Source: Ampelocalamus luodianensis (lineage: Eukaryota; Streptophyta; Magnoliopsida; Poales; Poaceae). Taken from it: a DNA stretch of 64,000 nt. Shown one piece after another: positions 30,676 to 44,264 of the stretch. Position numbers and translations under genes: made by a program. The stretch's first letter is position 1. Each line of letters opens with the position of its first letter. A model generated the notes under the pieces. The model saw only the letters and a program-made list of their open reading frames with translations, made no database searches and was not told the origin of the DNA. The stretch spans positions 23,319,539 through 23,383,538 of the forward strand of contig CM070636.1 of the NCBI GenBank assembly GCA_036346255.1, in the 5' to 3' direction.

Positions 30676-33600
30676 GAAGTTTTAATTTTAAAGGTTGTAG
30701 TCTAACTCTTGAAAAGCTTACCCAAGCGTGTCCATCACCTAGGACGAGGCTATTCGAATAGTTTTTAACCTGCGGGTGTACCATCGCACCACACTTGCAT
30801 CGCTTTAAGCCAAAGCACACTTAGAAGGTATCTTTGCACGGCTAAGTCCTCGAGACTTTTCCAATATTGTGTATTAACTACGAGCCGCTCGTATGGATAG
30901 AAATCCATACGCTTACATGGTAAAGCCGAAAGACAACTACCCACTCGAGGTAAAGCTTTTGGACAACTACCATGCTCCCAACACCATCCCTCCCGCGACC
31001 TCCTGCGACCGGAGCCAATACACGCCAGTACTAGGTCAAGAGAGGTCCCATATACTCTAGTGTGGTTAGCACGAAATGCTGGATAACGGTACTCACAAGA
31101 TGTTCGGTCCTTCATTGACTCGGGCACCATTCCAGTCACACCCAAAAATCACACCATCTTACCATTGTGCCCGCGTCTAAATCGTTTTTGTTTTGGTTTT
31201 AGTTTTGTAATTAACATAACATAAGCGAAACATAAGAACAATAATAAATTTATGTGATCAAGACCATCGACTAAGTCGATGATCGCCAAATCTACCGGAA
31301 GCTAAGCATGGCTAAGCAATCGAACTCGTAATCTACTAAGTGATAAGAGTTCATCCAACGAACTCAATCACAGCAAATAACCTAGGCTCAGGTAGTAGAG
31401 ATCAATATTTTACCTACAGGATATGCAGCTACGGATTTAACTAATCAATTTTAACACAAATTAAGCAATGTATACATACAATTTGAAACAAAATATTAGA
31501 CTTTAAAATACCGGATTAACATGATCAAGCGCTTGCACATTGCTCGCTCGAAATATCAACGTGTTGCGAGGTTCACTCGATAATACGGACTGTGCAATCT
31601 ATCGATCGAGCAAAAGCAACAAATAAGAACAAATAACAGAAAAACTCAAACATGCAACAACAATAAATCATACCAAAACTCACACAAGAGCCTAAGCATG
31701 GTCTAACACATTTTCGAAGCAGAATAACTTATTTAAAGTGGTGATGAATTTTCTAATAATTTTCTAAGCTAAAATACACATTAAAGCACTAGTTAATTAC
31801 TTAACAAATTTTCATGAACAGAAACAGTATCTAAAACATATCCTGACAATTAGTACACTAAAAATGAAAATTTACAAAGTTGGATTCACTGGATTTGGAC
31901 AATTATTGAAAAAGATATGAATTTTCTAATTTGGAAAATACAAAATACACCATTTAATCAATTACCAGATTTTTGCTAACAGAGACATGGTTGAACTAAT
32001 TTTAGTAAATAGTACATTTAAAAGAAAATTAACAAAGACTTGGTTTCATGCGATTTGAAGAAAAATTGAATTAGTTATAAATTTTCTAAGTTCAATTGAA
32101 TTATCGAGAACCGAAAAGCATTTGAAAAAACTAAAGCATTAATTCCTTTTTCTCGAAGCGACCACTAGCCCACCAGCGACGGCGGGACACATGAAGCGCC
32201 GACCGAGACACCGCCGCGTACTAAGGTGACATCGGCGTGATTAGAATACGTCTTCGGCTTACTCAGACGTACTCCTAACATACATGCACAGAGAATTACG
32301 CTTTCTAACGAAGAAGCGCGTGCGAAGTTACACAATCATAAGCGACAACACAGGCCCGCATGGCGACTTCGAGTATAACATAACGGTTGGATTAAATGAT
32401 TTCCTAAATGCGATTAGCTCTGGAGGGCCCACATGACAATGACTCACTTAAACGAGATTAGCGCTAAACTAAACTCCACCGGCGGTTCACCGGCGCGCAC
32501 GGGGACGGCGGCGCGGCCGCGCAGTGGATCTCACGAACCAGAAGGTTTCAAGGCGAGTGGGTGATACCTTGAGGTTTGCAATGATCTCGCGAACACGATG
32601 ACGGTGACGTGGAGCTCGATGGTTGCCGGAGATGGGCTCGCGACGGCCGGAGGCGGAGAAGAAGAAGGGGCTCCCGAGAGAAGAGCTCGAGCTTCTAGAA
32701 GACTCGGAAGGTGCGCACAAGCTCGCCTCGACTCGAGAGCAATACACCCAAGATAACGGCGATGAAGAAGGTCCGAGCGGCCGGGAATCGCTGCGCGCGA
32801 ATCACCGAGCTTGAGAAGAACCGGTCGCGCGCGCGCAACGATGCACCAAAGACGAAAATGAAGCCACCGTTAGACTCGGTGGATCGGTGTGATCCTAAGG
32901 GATCGAGCGTTGAGGTAAGAGACTCACCGGACGCATAAGCGAGCTCGCGGGCCGCGATGTCGGAGTGGAAGACGAAGAAGTCGCCCCGACGCTCCAGAAC
33001 AAGCCAATGATCCGGGCTGGGCAAAATGGAGGCTGCGATGAACAAGGAAGTCGGAGGTGGAGTTGCCGAAGCACGAGCGGCAACGAGGCGCTTGCGCTGC
33101 GCTCGGGTTTTCTCGTGAGGCTAAAAGATGGACGGAGAAGTCGCGAGAATGAATGCGAGGGAGAATGGATGACCACAGGGGGTAGATGGACTCCTGGCGA
33201 TCCTCCGGAGGAGGACACGCGTCCACGACGTGGCAGCGACGGCGTCGTGGCACACATGCGCGGCGGCCATGAGCTCGGTGAGGCGCGGAGAAGATGAGGC
33301 GGACGACAAGAGGTCCCACTTGGCGCGGCGGCGACAAGCGGCGAGCCGAGTCCGTGCGGCACAATTAGATGGTTTGAATCGATCGAGGCGTGTCGATCGT
33401 TGGATCGAGATGGGCGGCCGAGATCCGTATGCATTCGGACAGTCGACGAGATGAGCAGTGTGGATCATTCGATTTGCATCGGACGGTTGGCAACGATCGG
33501 GCGCGCGCGGTGCAGCTAGGCGGTGCGGCTGAACCAAGTGGCGCGGTCGGACTCGAGCTCGAGTTTGGTTCGAGCCCGATAAGCGATGTTTAAATTTGAT

Positions 33601-34079
33601 TTAAAAGGCTGAGAGGATTGGGAATTTTAGGGTAGCTCCTGAGCTCCAAAAATTCCTAAATTTTTATGGAAGCTTACTGGAACAGAGAACAACATTGTGT
33701 AATTTTTCCAGGAATTTTCATGCACTAGATTTCGCCCAAGAAAATTCACAAGCTGCTTCCTAAGGGTTTGACTAGAATTTGGAATAGTTTGACTTGCTCT
33801 TTTGAAATAGCAAACAAAATCTAAAAATTGTGAAATTTTTTAGAGAGGTATCTAGGATGATCAAGATGATAGGAAAAGTATTCCTAGAGGATGATCACAA
33901 GTTTAAGGCCAAGGATTTTGTTGACAACAACTTCCATTTACAAGAATAAATTCTAAAAATGGAAATTGCTAGGGGAAAAATTTAGAAAACTTCCAAATGA
34001 TTTCATGAGGCATCAAAAGTTTTTATTTCTCCTCAAAATCTTACATTTGAAATACAAACCCTAACTTAGGGCTGTTACA
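30676..34079 (-). mobile_element. Truncated LTR C (copy C3), minus strand
   Basis: The reverse complement matches LTR C from its first base (TGTAACAGCCCTAAG at 34079) to the position equivalent to about 18430, where it stops abruptly at a B LTR junction with a few shared bases. It retains H1 (31262-31284), H2 (about 30889-30910) and the palindrome (30750-30761). The GC-rich part (32480-33560) yields only shadow frames. Confidence 0.85.
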
Positions 34080-34114
34080 GAGAGGCTAGAAAGAAAGCTA
34101 GGGATACAAGGCTT

Positions 34115-35056
34115 TCAACTGGAGTTGTTGTCGTTCACATCCTGCTCATCATCTGATAGAATTTGAGTTGTGACATTGTACAGACGTCCTCGTCCAGAAT
34201 TCTGCGGCTTCCTGTTTGCTTGTACGATGTTGACTTCAGGGTTGGCTGGATTTGCTGCCTGCTTCTTTCTTTGGACATTTACTGGCGAAATGCCCAACCT
34301 CATGGGAATTGAAGCACGTGATGCCTGCAATATAGGATGGATCCTTCTGTGCCTGGTCACCATCAGATATAGCTGCTGGAAGTCAGTGTAATCCTGGGAA
34401 ATCAGCTGAACAGACAAATCATCATTGAGTCCTTCCAGGAATCTTTCTTGCTTGTCTTCATCTTTCGCAACATCTTCCGGTGCGTAGCGTGCCAATTGAT
34501 TGAACTTGTGCAGGTATTCATTCACAGAGAGGTTGCCTTGACGAAGGGTGCGGAACTCCTTCTTCTTGAGGGTCATCATGCGGGAAGGAATATGTGCATG
34601 GCGGAAAGTTCGCACAAATTCATTCCAGGTGATGGCTTGAGCATCAGCATGTGAGATACTGAAGTTGTCCCACCATTCGGAGGCTGGACCCATGAGCTGG
34701 TGTGAAGCAAACAACACCCTCTCATGATCAGTGCACTGAGCAATATCCAACTTCTTACTAATTGGTCGGAGCCAATCATCTGCATCCATGGGCTCTGTGC
34801 TACTTGAAAAAGTTGGTGGTCGCATCCTCATAAATCCTGACATACTGGCCCTTTGGGGTGGTGGAGTTGGAGTTAGAGCTGTAGCTTGTCGAGCTGGGTT
34901 GTTGTTAATGGACTGGGAGAGCAGTTCGATCAGGCGGTTCTGATTGTCCATCATCTGCTGCCATTCTGATCCATTGGCTACTGGTGGTGGTGGAATTAGG
35001 GCATTTCCATCATCGTTGGTGTTGGTTCCACTTTCGGAGCGACGAGTGTTCACCAT
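34115..35056 (-). pseudogene. Gypsy B Gag
   Basis: Minus-strand frame, start chosen at ATG 35056 (MVNTRRSESGTNTNDDG), the typical Gag start of this group. The open frame runs further upstream without a domain. It has a Retrotrans_gag core (DDWLRPISKKLDIAQCTDHE, LFASHQLMGPASEWWDNF, LKKKEFRTLRQGNLSVNEYL) and a basic C-terminal part. The zinc knuckle and protease expected downstream are missing. The frame is intact for 314 codons, unlike the other genes here, so B is either younger or was trimmed recently. It would assemble the particle around element RNA. Confidence 0.85.
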
Positions 35057-35574
35057 CTGTTGGTTATTCCAAGGATTTAGGAAAGGAGGACAAAGGATAG
35101 GGAAGAGACAAGTGTGAAGAACTAAGAGGATAGAGCGAAACAATATTCCCAAATGAAAGAAAGAACTCAAAATCATTACAATGTTCTATCGATCGGGACT
35201 CTTAATTTGGTGGAATGACTCAATGCACAGAATGAGTCTTGGCAAACCTATACTATATGGCTGGGCTGACATCATATCTTCTGCTCGTGGTCTCTGATGA
35301 CGATGCTCTCTTGACAGCTTCATACCTTGTGGTCTTGAACGTAAGGGTTAAGAACGTGTTGACCATCTATAGGAATTTATAAGGGAAAGATGATCCATTT
35401 AACATTATAAACTGGTGAATAAAGAATTAGGTGAGGAAGAATTTTCTATAAGGAAGCTATAGATAGATGACCCAGATGAGGAGAGAATATTTTATTTTTC
35501 TTGTTGTATAAAATAGGTTTTGAAGTTTTTCAGTTAACGGTCATTCTAACTAGGTCACGACCTGCAGTCGATAT
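35057..35574 (-). other. Gypsy B leader
   Basis: Untranslated stretch between primer site and gag; no further feature is visible. Confidence 0.5.
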
Positions 35575-35587
35575 GGCTTTGATACCA
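35575..35587 (-). other. Primer binding site of gypsy B
   Basis: TGGTATCAAAGCC on the minus strand, three bases after the 5' LTR; a one-base variant of the Met-tRNA site. Confidence 0.8.
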
Positions 35588-35830
35588 ATTTGTCAGACCC
35601 GGGATTAACATCTCAAATCCTCTGTGTATTTCTGAACTAGTCCCATGATCAGTCGCTAGTTCACACAGTAAACAAATATGGTAACAAATTCATATCATAA
35701 CTTTATTAATAAACAACAGAGTTTATTACAAAAGAGGCTTACAAGCCAACAATAAATAACACAGCGAAAGACGAAGAAGATGTAGTGGAGTCCAGCTGAT
35801 CTGCCACAGGCAATCGACTGGGGTAGCGGA

Positions 35831-37128
35831 CTAGTCATCACGATCCACACTTGAAGCGAAGTCCTTCTCCTCTGAAATTTTGTTTGCATAAAGTAAGTAT
35901 GAGCACAACTACCGTGCTCGCAAGTTACACCCGTCAAGTAACAGAATGACATGCATATATGGATGTAGCAAAGGATGGCTTATTGGTTGATTTGCATAAA
36001 GCAACATTTTCTTCAAATACTTGTACTAAGTTCCAAAGCAGTTATTCTATAACTAAAATTCATTTTATAAATTCTCAATTTTATAGTCAGATAACATTCA
36101 CACAAGAATGGTGAAGGATACCCTCCTATCACATGGCTCCCCGCCCAATTTTCATTTGGATAAACCAGTTTGAAGCAATCTTTTTCAAAGAAAACCAAAG
36201 TCTAACTTTGAGTGGCTTTGCCAACATGTCCATGACCGTGGACATGGCTATTCGAATAGTTTTACACTCTGCAGAGGTTGTACAGCTTTACCCACAAGAG
36301 ATAATCAACTTTTAATGTCCGTCTGACACACTTCCGAAGGTGTGCGACTAAGTGATTATCACGAGGCCTTTACAATGCGCCATTCCAAAATAGTCATGCC
36401 CGCTAAGGTTCCACTTCCTTTGGACTAACCATCCGCTAGAAGTCCCCTCTTGCGCCAAGTGGGAATACTATCTAACCGACACCCACACTCCAAAATGGCA
36501 CAACTAACAATGAAATGTTGCAAATTAGTTGGCTAGGTCCCGCCCACATAGGACATGTGGTAGTATGATAAGGTATAGCAAGATGCGGCTCGAAGACCGG
36601 TCCTTAATTGACTTGGGCGTCTTCCATAATAAACCCTGGGCCTTAATCCTAACCAGATTAAACCCGTGCATAAACCTGCACGCACTAATCATCCATTTCG
36701 CCCAAGTCCAAACCCATTTTCATTTTATTTTTCAAGTAAAAGCATTTTATAAACCTTCTATGGTAAAACAATACCATAGATCCAACTTAAATCAAATTTG
36801 GAGGATTTGGCTAGAATTTCCCAAATACAAGATTTGATCTAAGCATTGGCTAAGCATATGATTAGCTTTAGTATCTTTTTGCCTAATGGTGGCAAGGTAT
36901 TCACGCTCAACCTTCAAATTGGCTATAGAAGGAAGATTGGAATAACTAGGTAATTAAAACAGGGAATTAAAAATAATTGTATAACATATGCATATAGTAA
37001 TAATTTGAAACAGAAATTAAATACTTTAAAATACTGGAAACAATATGATTAATGGTGTAATTTTCCTTCGTTGAAGTCTTGAAACTCTAATTCATCAGAA
37101 GGATCTAACTCTCCGGAGTCGTCGAAGT
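35831..37128 (-). CDS. Putative spliced small ORF in LTR B
   Basis: Minus-strand equivalent of 17505-18809. Exon a is 37128-37066 (63 nt, after acceptor GTATAG), reading FDDSGELDPSDELEFQDFNE. Exon b is 35871-35831 (41 nt, after TTTCAG), reading EEKDFASSVDRDD-stop. Junctions are phase 1 as in A, C and D. The donor is GAAG|GAAAAT here, so GC has mutated. The 3' LTR copy of exon b (29354-29314) differs by amino acid changes but no frame change. Function unknown. Confidence 0.42.
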
Positions 37129-37538
37129 CTATACGCGAAAATACGACAAATTCAATTCAAATTCAAATAAATTCAAAAATACAACTCAAATTAACTCTAA
37201 ATTGAAATATTATGGTTTATTTAGCTAGATTATAATTTTATACAAATTTTGCAACTTGAACCACCCAATTTGGAGTTCAGATGCAAAAGATATGAATTTT
37301 AGAGGTTTAAAACCTAAATTTGCAATTTAAATGAATTTCTCCAATTATTTTTCTAAAGGAAAATCTATTTACTGCGCACTGCTGACGTCAGCGAGGGAAT
37401 TTCCTTTTTTCGGCCGAATTCTTCTTCTAAAGAAAATCATTTGTGTCAATCACAAGTGGGCCCAATGGTCAATGGACTGAGTCCATGATAGGTCAAAGGT
37501 CCACGGTGAACTCGGCTTATGCAACAGTGCACTGGTGC

Positions 37539-37543
37539 GGGTG
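37539..37543. repeat. Target site duplication GGGTG (solo LTR A3, left)
   Basis: Perfect match to 42594-42598. The empty site is visible in the B 3' LTR (GCGGGTGTGCTGG at about 30471). Confidence 0.9.
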
Positions 37544-40500
37544 TGTGAGGACCCCGGTTTATTAAACTTCTTGTACTTAACCATCCACTTGGTCCTAACA
37601 AGACAAATCAAATAAACCAAGCCTCGAGATATGTATACTTCCAAATGCAGTATACACACGCCGCTACAAAATCATGCATCAATTCCATTCATACACATAG
37701 AGCCAAGCAAAAGCAACAATCGAAAGACATAGATAATATAAAGAGAGTTATTACAAAGAGAGACCGACCGCCAAAATTCATAAAGATAAGTAAATACACA
37801 ATGAAGCAAAATGGCCATAAGATGGCGATAAACAAAAGCCAATCGGTGTGCCTTTACCCACAAGGCAACCAACCGGACCGCCAAGCTAATCGTCCCAAAC
37901 AGCGCAAGAACACATACTCACAAAAGTGAGGCCCTTGGGGCTCACCTTCTTCCTCTGCAACAATTAATATTAAGCAAAGCGGATGAGTACAAAACTTGTT
38001 TTTGTACTGCAAGACTGACGTGTGAGATAACGAACTATAATTAACTACATGCAAGCTTTATTTAAGTGGATGAGGCTTTGGACTTATTTTCAAATAAAGC
38101 AAGTTTTCATTTGCAATAAGGTAATAGATTCAAAGCAAGTTTGCAATTAACTTTTATTGTTCAAATAAAAGAGAGACAATAATAACATAGATAGAGAACA
38201 ACACCAACCTAGAAGTGACTAACCCATAGTCACCACAACAATAGCATGAAGTGCCCTTCATACCACCCATGTCAAGTTTAAGTTTTTAAAAGGTTGTAGT
38301 CTAGTTCTTGTGGGAAATAACCAAGCGTGTCCATAACCTAGGGCGAGGCTATTCGAATAGTTTTAACCTGCGCAGGTGTACCAATGTACCCACACGATAG
38401 ACCGCCTTTTCACCACCACGGTTAGCACACTTCCTTTGGTATGCGGGCATGGCTAAGTCTAACAAGACGCTTTCCAATGGGCGATGCTAATTAAGAGCCG
38501 CAACCCACGGAGAAAGACACATTCGACACCTAACCGGTCCGCCAATGCTCCTCCAACACCACAACACACACACACAGAACACACCCACCGACCAGCTCAT
38601 AATTAACACCTCCCAAAGTACTTAGTCAAGAGAGGTTCCATATCCCCTCGTGTGGTTAGCACGCAATAATTGCTTGGATCAATGGCACAAGTAACTCGGT
38701 CCTTAGGGACTTAGGCACCATTCCACCACACCCAACAGATCACCCAACATACCATTGTGCCCAAGCCAAGATATAATTTTTGTTTTCGCTTTTGATTTGC
38801 AAAATGGTAAAACACAAGGGTTGGACATAATGGAATAATATAAGTATTTGTGTGATCAAGATCACCGACTAAGTCGATGATCGCCCAATACTACCGATGC
38901 TAGGCATGGCTAAGCAATATTTATTCGAATCTACTAAGTGACAAGAGCTCATCCAACGAACTCTAATCACAAAGAAATAACCTAGGCCTCGTAGTAGAGG
39001 ATAATTATTTACCTACAGATTATGCAACTAGAGGTCTAACTAATCAATTTAACAACAAAATAGCAATGCATACATAGAAGTTAAACAAAATATTAGACTT
39101 TAAAAGTAATGGGATTAATGGAAATGATCAAATCGCTTGCTCGCTTGTCGTTGCTCAATTTGTTGCGGAGGGTCGTTCTCTGGATTACCGCAAATATCGA
39201 ATCCTAAGCGAAAGAGCGAAAACAACCAATAAGACGAGCAACACTTAAACAAAAGAGCAAGCAAAATTATCCAAATGTGACGAAATTTATACACAAGGTA
39301 AAATACGAACATACCTAGACATAGAAACTGGAAAAACTTAATTTGGATTTGTGGTGCAAAAGATATTCTCTAAAAACCTAATTTCGGCCATAATTAGTAC
39401 TGTAGCAAAATATTTTCTAGAAAGATTTTGAAGCTGAAACTTTATGGTAGCTACCTACTGGTATAGTGGTAACCCATATAAAATTTCAGGTCATTTGGAG
39501 TTAAAATGATTTAGTTATGATTTTTCTAAGTTTTAAATCTAAGACATGATTAATTTCAGTATTAAAGACTCTTGCAAAACCTATACTAAGCTAAAGTACT
39601 TTAACAGATGCATTTATAGAACTTTAGTTTGTTAAATTTGGAGCTACAGAGAAAAGTTATGCAATTTTGAAGTTTAAAACAATTAATATGTGCAATTAAA
39701 AGCTTCTGACTAAACTGGAAAACCCATAAAAGCTGGGAGGTCGTGGGCGTTGATCAAAGATCGCACGGCTCACGATCTAGATGCTAAAACCCTTGCGAGC
39801 TCCTGGCGCAAAGACCTTGCCGCGCCTAGAGAGGTCTTAGCCGTCGATATTGAATCCAACGGCTCCGACCATCGGATGCACAAAGACACCCGCGAAGGAG
39901 GTCCTCGCGCACTAGGGAGGTCGTGGACGCCGACCGGATCCGCGCCCCGAGCTCCACGAGGAGGTCCTACGGCTAACTCGCTAAGGGAAGGTCCGGGCGG
40001 TTAAGATTTCCCAGGGGAGGTCTTAACGGTCTAGATCCGACGGAGGAGAGGATCTAAGCGGTGAGCTTAACAATGGGAGGTCTTGACGGCTAGGATCTCA
40101 CCGAGGAGGTCCTAACGGTCGAGATGTCCCTCGGGGAGGTCCTCCAACACAGTGCTATACAGAGAGAGATCTCGATGGCTCAGATCTCCATGGGAGAGGT
40201 CCTGAGTGGTCCAGATCTAGGCGGGGAGGTCCTTATGGTTAAGACCAAAGACGAGGAGGTCTCGAGGTTCTCTTTACAAAGAGACCAAGGGTGGTCTTTG
40301 TAAAGAGGACCACAGGGTGGTTTTGAAGGTTTTCTTTACAAAAGACCAGGGGTGGTCTTTTGCAAAAGAGGACCTTGGTGGGGTGGCTCAGGGTGGTTTT
40401 TAGAAAACGACTAAGGAAGGACTTTTTGCAAAGAGGACCCCAAGGAGGTCCGAGAGGCGGTTTTGACAAAACGATCGGGTGACCTCTTCGCACGAGAGGA

Positions 40501-42593
40501 CCTCAAGGAGGTCTTTGCAAAGAGGACCCCAAGGAGGAGGGTGATCCTAGCGGCTGGGATTTAACCTACGGAGGTCTTTAACGGCCAGGATTCTATATGG
40601 TGGGAGGTCCAGAGACTTAGGATTTTTCGGAAAAGATCCTAAGGCCCAGATCTGAACTTGGAGAGGTCGTGAACAACTAAGATTAGCCCGAGGAGGTCCT
40701 AGAGTGGTTTTAATGGTGCAGACCTCCGACAGTGCATGCTAAGACAATTTAATGCATCGAATAATTGACAATAAATGAATCTAAAAGGAACACTTAATGA
40801 CTAAGGCCCCGCCTACACGCATGATGACTCCACGGCACAAGTTAGGACACAATTAATGCACCAATGAGGAGCAATGATTTGAGCATTAAAGTGGTCCTAA
40901 GAAGATGATTTAAAATGGGAGGTTTTGAACCGACAAAACCCGAAGGCAGCATGCCTGCTTGCCGCGGCGATGTGGACCTCGTCGGCGGAAACCAAAGGCA
41001 CGAATGAGCTCCAAATAGGACGGAGAACCTAAGGGTGCCAAAAGCTACACCGAAAGCACCACCAACCGGCGGCTAACCGGAGATAACCGCCGGGGACCAA
41101 TGCGCCCAAAACGAAACCGAAGAGGTCTAATGGGATCGGGTTTTGAATCAAGTACTCACCCGGGATTGAAGGAGAACCGGAGTGGTCGCGTAGCTCCGGT
41201 GACAGTGGAGGTCTCCGGAGATGAAGAAGACGAAGCTCCCGCCACGAGCAGAAGCGCCCACCTTGTCAACCTCTCGTGAAGGTCAAACAAAGCGAGTTAG
41301 GAGGCTTGAGGTGACCAAGGAACAAGATGATCGCCACTATTGCAATGTTGAACCACTGAAGCTCTGAGGTCGCCGAGAGCTCCAATGTCCGCAATGGTGG
41401 CAATGGCTTTCGGTGTTTGAGCACAAGAGAACCGAGATGAGCTAGGTGCAAGAGAGTGACTAAAGGAACTATGAGAGGAAGCTTGAGCTTCAAATATAGC
41501 CGTGGGAAGGATGGCAAAGTCACCGTGCACCGAGCCCAAGTACACGAAATCGATGGGAGTAGGTTGTCGGGAGACTTTTGAGCAAAAGGTGCTTGCAGAC
41601 ATTTAATGTTGGCAAACCTAGCCGTTTGTCGACCTTAGAGTTGAAAAGGCACCGCTCTCTCTTGCCATGCACAAAATTGATATTGCCTGTGCCCACCCGA
41701 TGGTGAGAGGACCAGTCAAAAGAGCTCAACGGCTAAAATCAGCCAGAGCTCCCACTAGGGAGGTCGTGAGTCGTTGGATTGAAATCCAAGGGCTCGGATC
41801 TTGAGCCAAGTATTAGAGGTCCTAACACTTAGGGAGGTCTGAGCCGCAGATCTCAAGAAAGATGGCCCACGATCACCCAAGCGCTAGAGGTGGTCGTGGA
41901 GGGCTGAGGAGGTCGCCAGGGTGGTCTTTGCAAAGGTGCAAGGAGGTCTGGGAGGCCCTCGAGGGTTGTCTTTGTAAAAGAACCCGAGGAGGTCGTGCGG
42001 GTGGGAGGTCCTTTACAAGGACCCGAGGAGGTCTTTGAGCGCCGGATTTAAAATCCAACGGCCCGCACCACTGTGTCCAAATGCCCGAGCCCGACACGGC
42101 TCAAGCGGCCCGGTGCGACCAAGACACGGAGGTCGACACAGGTTTAGGGTTTAAATTGGGCTGGGATCTTGAAGGGACTTTTAGAGCTAGCAAACTAGCT
42201 CCAAATTCTATGAAATCTTGACATAGCTTGCTAACCTCGAGTTGGACCTTGTATAAAATTTTTAGGAGTTTTTGTGCTTGAGCATTTTTCTCCGTAAATT
42301 ATACAATGCTTTGAGCTAGGGTTTGACTATGAGTCAAGCAAGTTTGACTGACCCATAAAACTATTCAATCAATTTCTGAAAAGTGTGAAATTTTTCAGAG
42401 GGGTCACATATCAACCCAAGAACTTAGGAAAAATATTTCCTAGGAGATGATCAACAGACTTGTGACTTAGTATTCCCATACTCTGGTGAAATAATTGTTT
42501 AGTACACACAGGAAACACATGATGTAAGAAAAAGTTTTAATTTCTACTCATTTTCTTACACTTACAACACAAGTTGAAATTGGGGATGTTACA
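37544..42593 (-). mobile_element. Solo LTR, gypsy family A (copy A3), minus strand
   Basis: A 5050-base solo LTR within the B 5' LTR, ends TGTGAGGACCCCGG...GATGTTACA on the plus strand, GGGTG duplications. No gag or pol inside. Minus-strand exon a around 39203-39145 reads FDICGNPENDPPQQIEQRQA. Exon b is 37954-37886 with a frame slip before the terminal DD-stop. H1 is at 38860-38882 and the palindrome at 38349-38360. Confidence 0.9.
39735..40720 (-). repeat. Minisatellite inside LTR A3
   Basis: Reverse-complement version of the 5655-6815 array: many GGGAGGTC units alternating with GATCT-containing units; a smaller cluster lies at about 41745-42130. Confidence 0.8.
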
Positions 42594-42598
42594 GGGTG
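42594..42598. repeat. Target site duplication GGGTG (solo LTR A3, right)
   Basis: Partner of 37539-37543. Confidence 0.9.
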
Positions 42599-44154
42599 TG
42601 CTGGCGCGTATGCCACGTGGGTGATGATTTGGCGCTGACTCGGCCACGAGGGCTGACGTGGTAGTGATCTGGCCGCCAAATGGAGCTAACGTGGGCATGC
42701 CACGTCGGACCAGTGAGTGGCGGTGCTTGGGCTCTAGGCTCGCCGGCGCTTCGTGCCACGGAGAGCCGAGCGAGTGTGCGCAATAGGTAGAGAAAGAAGT
42801 GCTGGACTCGGTGACTACCTTGGTCGCTCGGGTGTACGAAGATTTGGCCGACGGCGAGCTCAAAAGGCGGCGGCGTGGTCGGGGGTCCCGATGAAGGCGA
42901 CGATGTAGGGGTTCTCCGGTCGTGGTGGCGCGCGCACGGGGTAGGCGGTGATGCGGCGATGCTGATGGTGGTGAAGTCGAGGTTGAGGCGTCGCTGGCTG
43001 CGTCGGAATTCACCGGCGACGAGTTTACGGTCGAAGAACTCCAACGTTGATTTACGGTGGGTTTAGAGGTGTAGAGAGGGCGAGAGTTGGGGGTTCTTGG
43101 TGAGGTGGAGAAGGTGATCTCGGGGTGCCCTTAAATAGGGTGAGGGCGGCATGGGATCAACGTGTGGCGCACGAAGGTCGTGTGGTGATGCCGGCGGTGA
43201 TTGGGGAGTTTTGGGCGAAGTAAGGAAGGGTAGAGGCCGGAACGGGCGCGATTTGATGTGGCGGTCTTAATGCGCGCGGAATCGCGGGGATTTAACGAGG
43301 ATTGCACCGGTTTTTGGAAGGTTCGAGCCCGCGTCAATGGCGGTCATGCGACGAAGAAAAGGAAGGAGTAGCGGAGAAGAAAGCAAGGAAGGAGATGACG
43401 GCGACACGTCCGATTTTGATCGAACGGTCAACGGCAGTGCGCGTGTAAAGGAAAGTAACGGTCACTATGAGTCGTCCGATTGAGATCCGATGGTCTACAG
43501 GTGACGAGTCTTCGGAGTTCCAGAGGTCTCACAAACGATGGCCGTTGGATCTAAATCCGACAGTGCAAGGCCAGGGGTATGTTCGGTCGCCCGAACGTTC
43601 CAATGAATTCTAGCCGTTGGATTTCAATCCAACGGCTGGAATGCGTGCAGGGGTTAAGGCGTGTGGGAGGTGGGCCACTGGGCTGCGCACGCGGGAAAGG
43701 AGATTGGGCCGGCTTGGATTCGGCCCAAACCCCATTTAGGATTTTCTTTTGATTTTCTAATTGATTAAATGCTGATAATTCAATTAGGCTTTAGAAAATA
43801 GCAAATTAAGTCCAAAATTCTAAGAAAATTCACAGAAATTCTCTAAGGCATTTTGAACTTAAATAAAATTGTTCCAAATTATAATTGGCTATAGTTTTTG
43901 CAAATGAATTATTTTGTCTTTAAAACAATTAGGAAAAAGCTTTTAAAATACCAGAAAATTCCATAAATTAATTAATTTTTTATTTTTCGAATCAAGCCAC
44001 ATAAAACTTCAAGAACTTCAAAAAATTTCACTTTTGACTTTTAAAATTTCAAAAATTCGAATAAAGCAATGTAACTCTATCAAATTTCAGAAAATCCAAT
44101 AAAATAATAACTTTTATTTATTTTATTTTGGTAACAGCACTTTGGGATGTTACA

Positions 44155-44248
44155 GAACCCCTCTCATCAGCGATCTTCCTGTCGTCGACGTTTCGACAAT
44201 GTTCACCGCTGGTGGTGTCTCCTTCTTTAACAACTTATCTCCAGACAT
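44155..44248 (-). pseudogene. Copia Gag, N-terminal piece
   Basis: Minus-strand ATG at 44248 opens MSGDKLLKKETPPAVNIVET and continues to the GAACC duplication where element B is inserted. Reading resumes in frame at 29068. The ATG lies 16 bases downstream of the primer site, an unusually short leader. Confidence 0.8.
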
Positions 44249-44264
44249 CACTTCCAATGATCCA

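Larger units (their letters stand above)
29074..44154 (-). mobile_element. Ty3/gypsy element B, minus strand, internally deleted
   Basis: Flanked by GAACC duplications within copia gag. On the minus strand it starts TGTAACATCCCAAAGTGC (44154) and ends CCGGGTCTGACA (29074). It has a 5' LTR (44154-35591, split by solo LTR A3), a primer site (35575-35587), gag (35056-34115) and a damaged 3' LTR (30675-29074). Protease and pol are gone. In their place is a truncated LTR C (30676-34079) fused to the middle of the B 3' LTR. The simplest history is insertion of a C element after gag, followed by one large deletion that removed the rest of C, B pol and the start of the B 3' LTR. Confidence 0.87.
35591..44154 (-). 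repeat. Gypsy B 5' LTR, split by solo LTR A3
   Basis: About 3.5 kb without the insertion at 37544-42593. On the minus strand it begins TGTAACATCCCAAAGTGC and ends GGGTCTGACA. A TATA-like CTATTTAAGG (minus, about 43130-43139) followed by a GC-rich transcribed-leader-like segment suggests the promoter. It contains the palindrome at 36248-36259. Confidence 0.87.

Noticed and set aside
32695..33537. Several minus- and plus-strand frames in the C3 LTR copy
   Set aside because: Same GC-rich LTR region as above; the frames differ from copy to copy and overlap in many phases.
42537..43066. 158- and 151-codon overlapping minus-strand frames
   Set aside because: They run across the junction between solo LTR A3 and LTR B, so they cannot be one evolved gene.
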